A DNA stretch of 64,000 nt. Source: Novosphingobium malaysiense (lineage in GTDB: Bacteria; Pseudomonadota; Alphaproteobacteria; Sphingomonadales; Sphingomonadaceae). The stretch is taken from the NCBI RefSeq assembly GCF_000802225.1, contig NZ_JTDI01000003.1, positions 248,001 to 312,000 on the forward strand, written 5' to 3'. A program made the position numbers and the translations under genes. Below are positions 45,418 to 53,995 of the stretch, in pieces (the first letter of the stretch is position 1; the number at the start of each line of letters is the position of its first letter). The notes beneath the pieces are model-generated. The model did no database searches, was not told the DNA's origin, and worked only from the letters and a program-made list of their open reading frames with translations.

Positions 45418-47625
45418 TCACGTGACCTTCGGCAGGCGGTCCAGGTACTTGTCGAGAGTAAGAGGGTAGTCGCGAATGCGTACGCCGGTGGCGTTGTAGA
45501 CGGCATTGGCAATCGCGGCGCCCACACCGCAAAGTCCAAGTTCTCCCACGCCTTTCGCTTTCATCGGCGAAGACCAGGGATCGGTCTCGTCCAGGAAAAT
45601 GACCTCCTGGTGGGGGATGTCGGCATGGACCGGCACCTCGTAGCCGGCCAGATCGTGGTTGACGAAAAAGCCGAACCGCTTGTCGACGGCCAGTTCCTCG
45701 CTCAGCGCCGCGCCCGCGCCCATCGTCATGGCGCCGATGACCTGGCTACGCGCGGATACCGGATTGAGGATGCGCCCTGCCGAGCAGACAGCCAGCATGC
45801 GCTTGAGATGGGTCTCGCCCGTGAAGGCGTCGACTGCCACCTCCACGAAGTGGGCAGCAAAAGTGGACTGCTGGTGGGTCTCGTCGACATCGCCGTACTC
45901 GATGGCGTCTTCGGCCACCAGTTCGCCACCGGATGCAGCATCGCCAAGCGCGAACGAGCGGCCGTCAACTTCGACCCTGCCGTCGGCAAAGACGATGTCC
46001 TCGCCGTTCGCGCCCAATTTCTGCGCGACCATTTCGCGCAGCTTGACGCAGGCTGCATAGACGCCGGCAGTCGAATTGACGGCGCCCCATTGGCCGCCGG
46101 ATCCGGCAGATATCGGGAAGTCGGAATCGCCCAGCTCGACGCTGACCTGCTCGAGCGGCACGCCCATCGTCTCGGCGGCGGTCTGCGCGATGATCGTGTA
46201 GCTGCCCGTGCCGATGTCTGTCATGTCGGTTTCCACCGTCACCCGGCCGTCGGCGGCAAGCCTGACGCGAGCCGCCGACTTGGTGAGGATGTTGTTGCGG
46301 AAACCTGCTGCCATGCCGTGACCGATCAGCCAGCGCCCCTGTCGGTTAGTGCCGGGCTGGGCGCTGCGCTCGTGCCATCCGAACACCTCGGCCCCGCGGC
46401 GAAGACAGCCGACGAGATCACGGTAGGAATAAGGTCGGTCCGGGTTCATCGGGTCGACCTGCGTATCGTTGACGATGCGTAGGTCGACCGGGTCCATTCC
46501 GAGTTTGTCCGCCAGTTCATCCATGGCAATTTCAAGCGCCATGAGCCCCGGCGCTTCACCCGGCGCGCGCATGGCATTGCCTTCGGGAAGATCGAGTTCG
46601 GCCAGTCGCATCGCAGTCCTGCGGTTGGCGCCGGCATAGAATAGCTGTGTCTGGCTGACGGCGCTTTCCGGCTTGCCTCCGGGCAGGTTGCCCGAGGTGC
46701 TCTCATGCGAGATGGCAGTCAGCCTGCCATCGCGTTCCGCGCCAAGCTGGATACGCTGGATCGTTGCCGGGCGGTGCGTGGTGTTGTTCATGATCAGCGG
46801 ACGCTGCAGTGTGACTTTCACCGGCCTGTGAAACCGGCGCGCCGCAAGCGCCGCCACGACCAGATCGGACCGTATGAACAGCTTGCCCCCGAAGCCGCCG
46901 CCGATGAAGGGCGAGTCCAGCCTGACATTTTCGCGGGGGATGCCGAGCGCCTTGGCAAGGTCACGCTTGCCCCACTGGATCATCTGGTTGGACGTCCAGA
47001 CCGTGACGTTGTCGCCGTCCCAGGCGGCAACGGTGGCATGGGGCTCCATCATCGCATGGGTTTCGTCGGGCGTCGTATAGACGGCATCGATGGAAACGGG
47101 GGCGCTGGCGAAGGCGCTATCGAAATCTCCGAAGTTCTCCACCTTTGGCTTGCCCTTGCCATCTTTCGCAAGCGGAGCAGCGGGCGCGAGTTCGGCCAGA
47201 TCGAAATGGCCCTTCTCGCGTTCGTAATCGACGAGAATGAGGTGCGCCGCGGCGCGCGCCTGCTCGAAGGTTTCGGCGACAACGAGGGCAATGGCCTGGT
47301 GATAGTGCTGGACTTCCGCCCCGCCGAAGAGGTTTGCGGTATTGGAGGGCCCCAGCGGCACGGGTTCGTGGTCGAGCGTGCTCAGCACGCCGATAACGCC
47401 TGACGCCTGATTTGCGTGGGCAAGGTTCATCGACTTGATGCGCCCCTTGGCGATTCCCGCGCCCAGCACGTAGCCGTAGGCCTGTCCTGCCGCCACGTCG
47501 TGGCGCTCGTAGGCGTAGGGAGCCGTGCCCGTGGTCTTCAGGGGGCCATCGATGCGAGGCGTGGGCTTGCCGACGACCTTTAGCCGATCGATAGGATTGG
47601 TCTTTGCCGGTGAATCGAATTTCAT
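45418..47625 (-). CDS. paoC: Aldehyde oxidoreductase molybdenum subunit (PaoC-like)
   Basis: 735-residue molybdopterin-cytosine-dinucleotide-binding subunit of the xanthine-oxidase family. Text such as PRIDGPLKTTGTAPYAYE, GGGFGGKLFIRSDLVVAALAA and the catalytic glutamate near KGVGELGLCGVG matches PaoC. With PaoA and PaoB it forms a periplasmic aldehyde oxidase detoxifying aromatic aldehydes. paoB lies 4 bp upstream. The cofactor chaperone PaoD/XdhC is not nearby. Confidence 0.9.
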   Translation of the reverse strand: MKFDSPAKTNPIDRLKVVGKPTPRIDGPLKTTGTAPYAYERHDVAAGQAYGYVLGAGIAKGRIKSMNLAHANQASGVIGVLSTLDHEPVPLGPSNTANLFGGAEVQHYHQAIALVVAETFEQARAAAHLILVDYEREKGHFDLAELAPAAPLAKDGKGKPKVENFGDFDSAFASAPVSIDAVYTTPDETHAMMEPHATVAAWDGDNVTVWTSNQMIQWGKRDLAKALGIPRENVRLDSPFIGGGFGGKLFIRSDLVVAALAARRFHRPVKVTLQRPLIMNNTTHRPATIQRIQLGAERDGRLTAISHESTSGNLPGGKPESAVSQTQLFYAGANRRTAMRLAELDLPEGNAMRAPGEAPGLMALEIAMDELADKLGMDPVDLRIVNDTQVDPMNPDRPYSYRDLVGCLRRGAEVFGWHERSAQPGTNRQGRWLIGHGMAAGFRNNILTKSAARVRLAADGRVTVETDMTDIGTGSYTIIAQTAAETMGVPLEQVSVELGDSDFPISAGSGGQWGAVNSTAGVYAACVKLREMVAQKLGANGEDIVFADGRVEVDGRSFALGDAASGGELVAEDAIEYGDVDETHQQSTFAAHFVEVAVDAFTGETHLKRMLAVCSAGRILNPVSARSQVIGAMTMGAGAALSEELAVDKRFGFFVNHDLAGYEVPVHADIPHQEVIFLDETDPWSSPMKAKGVGELGLCGVGAAIANAVYNATGVRIRDYPLTLDKYLDRLPKVT

Positions 47626-47629
47626 GCGA

Positions 47630-48577
47630 TCAGCTCCTGGCTTCCGCCATCACCCCGGCGAGCGTACGTTCGACGAGAGCGATCTTGAACTTGTTGTCTT
47701 CCGTCGGCGTGGCACCGGCGGTCAGGGCGCGGGCGGCGGCAGCGACGTCAGGCAAGGCAGCATCGGCAGCAGCGACCCGCCACGGCTTGGGCGCGATCCC
47801 GCCCACAGCCACACGCCCGGTCCTGTCGGGCTGGACCACGGCTGCGATCGATACGAGTGCAAAGGCATAGGACCTGCGATCCCTGACCTTGTGGTAGAGA
47901 TGCTTGCCGCCGAGAGGCTTGGGCAGTGTAACCGCGGTGATGAATTCCCCCGGCTCCAGGGCCGTCTCGACCTCTGGCGTGTCACCCCAGAGACGATGGA
48001 AATCGGCGAACGGGATCGCGCGGCTGGTCCCGTCGGGCTTCACCGTTTCGACTACCGCATCCAGAACGCGCAGGGCGACTGCCATGTCGCCGGGATACGT
48101 CGCGATGCACTTGTCGCTCACGCCGACGATACCGAGCTGGCGGCTGGCTCCACCGATAGCGGCGCAGCCCGAGCCCGGCCTGCGCTTGTTGCAGGCCTGG
48201 TTGGTATCGTAGAAATAGGGGCATCGCGTGCGCTGCAGCAGGTTGCCGCCGGTCGTTGCCTTGTTGCGCAACTGTCCGGACGCGCCGGCTACGATAGCCC
48301 GGGTCAGCACTGCATAATCGCGTCGGACCCGCTCGTCGGCAGCGCAATCCGTGTTGCGCACCAGGGCGCCGATGCGCAGCCCGCCGTCCTCGGTCGGCGT
48401 GATTTCGTCGAGCCCCAGACCGTTCACGTCCACGAGATGGGTGGGCGCTTCGACTTCCAGCTTCATCAGGTCGATGAGGTTGGTTCCACCTGCAACGAAC
48501 TTGGCATTGCGGGTACTGGCAACAGCCTTGGCCGCTTCGGCGGGGCTGGCGGCACGTTCGTAGGTGAAGGCCTTCAT
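47630..48577 (-). CDS. paoB: Aldehyde oxidoreductase FAD subunit (PaoB-like)
   Basis: 315-residue FAD-binding subunit. FAD loop text [15 protein letters not shown] and [15 protein letters not shown]. PaoB-type [4Fe-4S] cysteines are seen at C119, C129, C138 and C157 ([25 protein letters not shown]), a cluster that ordinary xanthine dehydrogenase FAD subunits lack. ATG 48577 overlaps the paoA stop. Confidence 0.92.
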   Translation of the reverse strand: MKAFTYERAASPAEAAKAVASTRNAKFVAGGTNLIDLMKLEVEAPTHLVDVNGLGLDEITPTEDGGLRIGALVRNTDCAADERVRRDYAVLTRAIVAGASGQLRNKATTGGNLLQRTRCPYFYDTNQACNKRRPGSGCAAIGGASRQLGIVGVSDKCIATYPGDMAVALRVLDAVVETVKPDGTSRAIPFADFHRLWGDTPEVETALEPGEFITAVTLPKPLGGKHLYHKVRDRRSYAFALVSIAAVVQPDRTGRVAVGGIAPKPWRVAAADAALPDVAAAARALTAGATPTEDNKFKIALVERTLAGVMAEARS

Positions 48578-49206
48578 GCTTTCCCTCCGGCTACCTCGGC
48601 CATGGCCTCCGCAATGTTGGAATAGGCTCCGCAGCGGCAGATGTTGCCGCTCATGCGCTCGCGCATTTCCACGTTCGTCGGCTGCATCGGGCCTTCGAGA
48701 TCCTCGGTGACATGGCTGGGCACGCCTCTGTGGATTTCCTCGAGTACAGAGACGGCGGAGCAAATCTGGCCAGGGGTGCAATAGCCGCATTGGTAGCCGT
48801 CGTGCTTGACGAAAGCGGCTTGCATCGGATGCAGGGCGTCCGGAGTTCCCAGGCCCTCGATGGTGGTAACCTCGTCGCCTTCGTGCATGACTGCAAAGGA
48901 CAGGCAGGAATTGATGCGGGTGCCGTTGACCATCACCGTGCAGGCTCCGCACTGGCCGTGATCGCAGCCTTTCTTGGTGCCGGTCAGCCTCATGTGCTCG
49001 CGCAGCGCATCAAGCAGGGTCGTGCGCGTATCGAGGCTGAGCTTGTGCTCCTTTCCATTCACCGTCAGCGAGACGGGAACCGTCGGCGTCGCGGGCTGAG
49101 CAGCCGCGCGTGCCCGCACGACCGGGACCGAGGTCGCAGCGACACTGACCGTTCCTCCGGCAAGAACGCCGCGTCTCGATACCTTGAATGCCTCGAATTC
49201 AGTCAT
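48574..49206 (-). CDS. paoA: Aldehyde oxidoreductase 2Fe-2S subunit (PaoA-like) with Tat signal
   Basis: 210-residue iron-sulfur subunit. The N-terminus carries a twin-arginine signal ([10 protein letters not shown]) ending near residue 35, so the whole folded heterotrimer is exported. The two clusters are [12 protein letters not shown] with a distal C, and CGYCTPGQ with CRCGAYSNI. First gene of the paoABC operon. Confidence 0.92.
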   Translation of the reverse strand: MTEFEAFKVSRRGVLAGGTVSVAATSVPVVRARAAAQPATPTVPVSLTVNGKEHKLSLDTRTTLLDALREHMRLTGTKKGCDHGQCGACTVMVNGTRINSCLSFAVMHEGDEVTTIEGLGTPDALHPMQAAFVKHDGYQCGYCTPGQICSAVSVLEEIHRGVPSHVTEDLEGPMQPTNVEMRERMSGNICRCGAYSNIAEAMAEVAGGKA

Positions 49207-49560
49207 CTGTCTGCGATCTCCGGTTGTAGGTTCCGGGGGTGGATCTTCCCCTTGGCAGTGCGGTCATGGACGCGCTTGCGAGCGGAAATTGGGATGTCGG
49301 CAACATGTACCCGACATGATCAAACGCGCGGGATGGTATTAAGTTCCTGAAGATAGGTAATACCAACTCGTTCTTGCTGCATCGCAGTGGCGAGGTCAAT
49401 CGCTTCGTGAGGTTTTTGCCGCAAGCCGGGAATTTGTCGACGAGGCTTGCTTTTCGCAGGTGCGGTAGGCGCAGCCTTGGCCGCATGCGATTGAGCACCA
49501 CACCTTGTCCAATCCGACCGGCAAGCGCTATGCAGCCCTCGAGCAACAACAGGAGAGGAC
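49207..49560. other. 354-bp divergent region without gene
   Basis: Lies between paoA (leftward) and the carbamoylase-like gene (rightward). It holds an 8-bp inverted repeat at 49334-49365 and the ribosome site ACAGGAGAGGAC before the GTG at 49561. No coding text convinced me. Confidence 0.5.
49334..49365. promoter_or_regulatory. Inverted repeat TGGTATTA/TAATACCA, candidate operator
   Basis: Perfect 8-bp arms at 49334-49341 and 49358-49365 with a 16-base centre, in the control region shared by paoABC and the M20 hydrolase gene. Arm length and spacing suit a dimeric repressor bound on two helical turns. Confidence 0.4.
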
Positions 49561-50793
49561 GTGGCCACGGTCAACATTGAACGCATTGAACGCGACATCA
49601 CGGCGATTTCACAGTTCGGTTTCAATGAGGAAGATCGGGGCGTCTACCGGCAGGGCTTCAGCGCGGCCGACATGGAGGCCCGCGCCTGGCTGCGCGAGCA
49701 GTTCGAGGCGCTGGGCATGACCCACGAGGTCGACGGCGCCGGCAATGTGATGGGCCGCTATGGCCCAGCGGACCGACCCGCCATCATCATCGCGTCACAC
49801 ATCGATTCCGTGCCCGCCGGAGGTATCTTCGACGGCGTGCTGGGCGTGATTGCCGGTCTGGAAGTCGTGCGGACCATGCAGGACAACGGCATCGTTCCGG
49901 ATTTTCCCGTGGAAGTGATCGCCACGGCCGAGGAAGAAGGGCGCTTCGGGGGCATGCTCGGCGCTCAGGCGCTGACGGGCCATCTCACGCTTGACTGGCT
50001 GGAACGGGCGGCGGACGAACGCGGCAACCGTCTGGCCGATGCCATGTCTGCCGTCGGCCTGGACTACCACAAGGCGCTCCATGCCTATCGCCGTCCGGAA
50101 ACCATCAAGGCCTTTCTGGAACTGCATGTCGAACAGGGCCCGGTGCTCGATGCCGAAAAGACGACGATCGGGATCGTCGAGGGCATTTCGGGGGTGTTCA
50201 AGTGGAATTGCCGCCTGATCGGCAAGGCCGACCACGCGGGGACGGCGCCCATGGACATGCGAGCCGACGCGCTCATGGGCATGGTCGATTTCGCCCACGA
50301 GATCCCGCGCATAATCGAAGAGGAAGGCACCGAGCGCAGCCGCATCACCATCGGCCATGTCGAGTGCAAGCCGGGCTTCCCGCACACGGTGCCGGGCGAG
50401 GTTGATTTCACCATTGTCGGGCGCGATCTCGACGAGGAAGCGATGCGCATGCTTTCCAACTCGTGCCGGCGGGTTTTGTCGTCCATCGCGCGGCGTCACA
50501 AGCTCAAGTTCGAATACGAGGAGATGAGTTGGCTCTCGCCTGCCTATTGCGACAAGGACCTGATGAACCTGATCGAGACGAAGACGAAAGAACTTGGTTA
50601 CAGCTACAAGATCATGCCTTCCGGTGCCGGGCACGACGTCCAGTTCTTCTGCGGGTACACCAAGGCCGCAATGTTCTTCGTCCCCAGCGTTGGCGGGATC
50701 AGTCACGCGCCCGACGAATGGACACATTGGTCGGACTGCGAGCGCGGGGCGCAACTCTTGTATGAGTGCGTGACCGATCTGGCCTGCGGGTGA
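49561..50793 (+). CDS. M20-family hydantoinase/carbamoylase-type amidohydrolase
   Basis: 410-residue metal-dependent hydrolase of the N-carbamoyl amino acid hydrolase/allantoate amidohydrolase group. Metal ligands are seen as H80 (ASHIDSVPAGG), D91 (IFDGVLG), the EEEGRFGG glutamates (124-126), a histidine in ELHVEQGP and the late GGISHAPDEW. The dimer and substrate segment HAGTAPMDMR is present. Starts at GTG after AGGAGAGGAC. It converges on an operon that encodes a carbamoyltransferase, suggesting an N-carbamoyl compound as substrate; allantoate or another ureido acid remain possible. Confidence 0.88.
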   Translation: MATVNIERIERDITAISQFGFNEEDRGVYRQGFSAADMEARAWLREQFEALGMTHEVDGAGNVMGRYGPADRPAIIIASHIDSVPAGGIFDGVLGVIAGLEVVRTMQDNGIVPDFPVEVIATAEEEGRFGGMLGAQALTGHLTLDWLERAADERGNRLADAMSAVGLDYHKALHAYRRPETIKAFLELHVEQGPVLDAEKTTIGIVEGISGVFKWNCRLIGKADHAGTAPMDMRADALMGMVDFAHEIPRIIEEEGTERSRITIGHVECKPGFPHTVPGEVDFTIVGRDLDEEAMRMLSNSCRRVLSSIARRHKLKFEYEEMSWLSPAYCDKDLMNLIETKTKELGYSYKIMPSGAGHDVQFFCGYTKAAMFFVPSVGGISHAPDEWTHWSDCERGAQLLYECVTDLACG

Positions 50794-50808
50794 GGGGGAA
50801 GGGGGCCT

Positions 50809-52755
50809 TCAGACCCCCAGCAGATCCTCCATCGCATGCAGGGCGATAGCGTGATTGAGAATGATGTCCTTGCGGGTATTCGCGGCGTGATCGTCCGACT
50901 TGCGGTATTCCTCGATCGAATCCGTGAGTTTTTTCTCGTCGAAGATGCCGTGCCTGGCGATCTTTTCAGGTGACAGCCACTTGGCGATGAGCTTGTCGAT
51001 CTCGGCCGCTTTCTTCTTGTCGGTATGCGCCGGAGGGGCCATGAAGGCGAACTTCTCGCGCTTGTAGAGCACTTCGGGAAGCACGTGCTTCATCGCCTCG
51101 CGCACGACCCATTTCTCGATGCCGTCGCGCACGCGAACATGCGGTGGGATGCGCATGGCCATTTCGGCGACGTGGTGGTCGAGGAAAGCCGGGCGGCTTT
51201 CCAGGCTGTTGGCCATGTCCACGCGGTCTCCGCCCCAGTTGAGGATCTGGCCTTCCAGCATGGTCTTGATCCACGAATACTGGACCTTGTCGAGCACATG
51301 ACGCCCGTCGAGCATCGACTTGTCGAGGCTGTAGGCGATGGCGGCGATGGGATCGTAGTCGCCCAGCTTTTCCTTGAACGCGTCCGAGAGCAGCGGCTTG
51401 ATCCGCTCCAGTGTGAGCATCCACGGCTGGATCCAGCTGGGCGTGAAGCCCATGACTTCCTCGAACGCCGGATGCGATATCTGCGTTTCGGCCAGAACCG
51501 AGCCGGAGAAGATGGCATTGCGCTTGCGCATTTCCTCGGCCGCGGGTGTTGCGGCGTATTCGGGATCGTGCAGGAACAGGTCGGCCTTGAACTGGGCATA
51601 GCCGCCGAACAGTTCGTCGGACCCTTCGCCGGTGATCACCACCTTGTAGCCGACGTCGCGCACGTGGCGGCTCATCAGCATCTTGGCGACGCCGAGCGTG
51701 TTGTAGAAGGTCCGCTCCGAATAATAGACCGCGTCCTCGAAGTTCTTGCCGTAGAGGTCTTCCGCCTTGAGGCTGAGGATGTCCTGGTCGGCCCCGGCCT
51801 TTTCGGCCATTTCGGTGGCGATGTGGGCTTCGTCGTAGCGGTCGTCGTCGAAGGATATGGTGAAGGCCTTGACCGGCGACTGCTGGATGGCGGCGGCCAT
51901 GCCGATGATCGAGCAGCTGTCGATGCCGCCGGAGAGGTAGCAGGCGACCGGCACGTCGGCTTCGAGGCGGAACGTGATCGATTCCACCAGCGCGGCGCGC
52001 ACGTTCTCGATGTGCTCTTCGTCGGGCAGTTGGTCATGCTGGCCATCCAGCGGAAATTCGGCGTCCCAGTAGCGGCGCGCTTCCATCTCGAAGTCGTCGC
52101 CCTTGCGGGTGACGATGAGCATGTGGCCGGGCTTCAGCGCCTGGATGTCCTTGAACAGGGTCATGCCCGGGACCATCACCTGCATCATCTGGTGCAGCTG
52201 CGCCTTGGGGCAGACTTCGCGAGAGACGTCGGGATGGGCCAGCATGGCCTTCATTTCCGAGCCCCAGAAGAATCCGTTGTCGCCCAGGTGGTAGAACAGC
52301 GGGCGGATGCCGAACCGGTCGCGCACCAGGATGAGCTGCTGCTTTTCCTTGTCGAAGATCGTGAAAGCGAATTCGCCGCGCAGGTGATCGACGAAGTCGA
52401 GCCCGTGTTTGTGATAGAGCTTGAGCGCGATCTCGCTGTCCGACTTGGTGTTGAATTCGTACCCGTCGGTCCGCAGCAGGCCGCGTAGGCGCTTGTAGTC
52501 GTAGAACTCGCCGTTGGCAGTGAGGACGAGGCCGCCGGTACCGTCCTCTTCGCGGCCGTAGATCGGCTGGTCGCCGGAATTGAGGCCGATGATGGAAAGG
52601 CGCGTGTGGATCATCGCCAGCCCGTCTTCCGGATCGAAGTGGAAACCGCGGCCGTCGGGGCCGCGATGGTACAGCGTATCCGCCATCTTCGCGGCATAGC
52701 CGTCTGTATTCTCGGAATAGCGGGTTGGGCTCCAGAGCCCGGCGATGCCACACAT
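50809..52755 (-). CDS. asnB: Glutamine-hydrolysing asparagine synthetase-type amidotransferase
   Basis: 648-residue protein with an N-terminal class II glutaminase domain (catalytic C2 in MCGIAGLWS; NGEFYDY; SDSEIALKL) and a C-terminal adenylate-forming domain with the PP-loop LSGGIDSCSI. The family makes asparagine from aspartate but includes enzymes that amidate other carboxylates in natural products. Its place directly behind a carbamoyltransferase (29-bp gap) raises the possibility that the acceptor is a carbamoylated acid rather than aspartate. Confidence 0.9.
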   Translation of the reverse strand: MCGIAGLWSPTRYSENTDGYAAKMADTLYHRGPDGRGFHFDPEDGLAMIHTRLSIIGLNSGDQPIYGREEDGTGGLVLTANGEFYDYKRLRGLLRTDGYEFNTKSDSEIALKLYHKHGLDFVDHLRGEFAFTIFDKEKQQLILVRDRFGIRPLFYHLGDNGFFWGSEMKAMLAHPDVSREVCPKAQLHQMMQVMVPGMTLFKDIQALKPGHMLIVTRKGDDFEMEARRYWDAEFPLDGQHDQLPDEEHIENVRAALVESITFRLEADVPVACYLSGGIDSCSIIGMAAAIQQSPVKAFTISFDDDRYDEAHIATEMAEKAGADQDILSLKAEDLYGKNFEDAVYYSERTFYNTLGVAKMLMSRHVRDVGYKVVITGEGSDELFGGYAQFKADLFLHDPEYAATPAAEEMRKRNAIFSGSVLAETQISHPAFEEVMGFTPSWIQPWMLTLERIKPLLSDAFKEKLGDYDPIAAIAYSLDKSMLDGRHVLDKVQYSWIKTMLEGQILNWGGDRVDMANSLESRPAFLDHHVAEMAMRIPPHVRVRDGIEKWVVREAMKHVLPEVLYKREKFAFMAPPAHTDKKKAAEIDKLIAKWLSPEKIARHGIFDEKKLTDSIEEYRKSDDHAANTRKDIILNHAIALHAMEDLLGV

Positions 52756-52784
52756 CGTCTGCGTTCCTTAAACTGATTAGAGCT

Positions 52785-53876
52785 TCAAGCGAGGTATTCG
52801 GCCGGCACGATGTCACCCACTCGCCCGAAAATGGCGAGGAGCAGCGCCTGTCTGATCCACACGGCGCCGTCTGCCTGGTTGAAATAGAGATTGTGCTGGG
52901 TGTTATCGAGGCTGGTGTCGAGCTCTTCGCCGCGGGCCAGTGGATGCAGGATCACCGTATCCGGCTTCAGTTTGCTGTCCTTGTCCAGCGAGAACGCGTC
53001 ACCGAAAAAGCGGTATCCATCGCCCAGATAGGCGATAGCATTCATGTAGATAACGTCGAGATATTCGAGGCTCTGCTTGAGGTTTTGCGAGAAGTCGATC
53101 CCGATCGGGCTGGCGTTGGTAAGTTCGCGGATTTCCTCGCCCAGCGGGTCGGCCATTTCGGAGAAGATGGTGATGTGGCTGATGTTCTCGGGGAACAGCA
53201 GGGCCAGCATCAGGAAGCTCTTCACCGTGCGCATGTTGCCGGGCGTGCCGATGATGCCGATGTTGAGGCGGAATTGTTCCGGGATTTCACCGTAGGCGAT
53301 CTCGGGCCGCCACTTCAGCAGCGCGTACCAGTCAGCGAGAGCTTGCGTCGGATGTTCGTCCGACCCGTTTCCGCCGTTGAGCAGCGGGATGCGCAAGTAC
53401 TCGCAAAGTTCGTCGATGGCAGATTGCTCGGTGTGGCGCACGGCAACGACATCGGCGTAGGAATTGAACATCTGGCCGATGTCGCGCAGCGATTCCCCCT
53501 TGGCGACGCCGGTGGTCTTGGCATCGGCCACACTGATCGTCCGGCCGCCCAGGTGCAGCATGGCGCTCTCGAACGACAGGCGGGTGCGTGTGCTTGGCTC
53601 GAAGAACGCTGCGGCCATGATCTTGTCTTCCAGCGCATGCATTACCGGAAAGCGCTTGAGCTGCAGGTAGGCGGCGAGCTTCATCAGTTCGCACAGCACG
53701 TCGCGGCCGAACTGGGCGGCAGAGAGGACCGACGTGTCGTGCATCCGTTCCAGAAGGTCGAGACGCAGCTTGGGCTCGTGCCGCAGCAGACCGGCGGGGT
53801 CCGGACAATTGCCGATTACTCCCGCCTTGCGCTCGGAGTCGGCCTGATGTTCGACTTGGGATGCGGGCAAAGTCAC
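52785..53876 (-). CDS. Aspartate-transcarbamoylase-like carbamoyltransferase with altered amino-acid site
   Basis: 363-residue carbamoyltransferase. Carbamoyl-phosphate residues are intact: STRTR (95-99), K126 in VAKGES, R147 in AVRH, HPTQ (175-178) and R216. At the position of the E. coli aspartate-binding MTRVQ (R229, Q231) it reads MNAIA (278-282), and HPLPR is HPLAR (311-315). So carbamoyl transfer is likely, but the acceptor is probably not plain aspartate. Starts at GTG 53876, overlapping the stop of the 40-residue gene (GTGA). Could be called pyrB by annotation; I doubt a role in pyrimidine synthesis. Confidence 0.85.
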   Translation of the reverse strand: MTLPASQVEHQADSERKAGVIGNCPDPAGLLRHEPKLRLDLLERMHDTSVLSAAQFGRDVLCELMKLAAYLQLKRFPVMHALEDKIMAAAFFEPSTRTRLSFESAMLHLGGRTISVADAKTTGVAKGESLRDIGQMFNSYADVVAVRHTEQSAIDELCEYLRIPLLNGGNGSDEHPTQALADWYALLKWRPEIAYGEIPEQFRLNIGIIGTPGNMRTVKSFLMLALLFPENISHITIFSEMADPLGEEIRELTNASPIGIDFSQNLKQSLEYLDVIYMNAIAYLGDGYRFFGDAFSLDKDSKLKPDTVILHPLARGEELDTSLDNTQHNLYFNQADGAVWIRQALLLAIFGRVGDIVPAEYLA

Positions 53877-53995
53877 CAGATATCACCGTTCTTGAGATCA
53901 CGGACGAGGAGGGTGGCAAGGCCGAGGCCGGTCAGGGCGCACCAGATCAGTGCGCCGTAAATGATGATCGTGAGGAATCCGGCTGAAAAGGTCAT
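53873..53995 (-). CDS. 40-residue symporter-associated membrane peptide
   Basis: Small gene with one membrane segment (FLTIIIYGALIWCALTGLGL) and a short polar tail (RDLKNGDIW). Its ATG overlaps the symporter stop (ATGA) and its TGA overlaps the carbamoyltransferase GTG (GTGA), so it is locked into the reading chain. It resembles small accessory peptides found behind sodium:solute symporters. Easily missed by gene finders. Confidence 0.8.
   Translation of the reverse strand: MTFSAGFLTIIIYGALIWCALTGLGLATLLVRDLKNGDIW

Noticed and set aside
50789..50815. GGGGG/CCCCC hairpin between the carbamoylase and asnB stops as a bidirectional terminator
   Set aside because: Only five base pairs with an eight-base loop and no T run on either strand; too weak to call.
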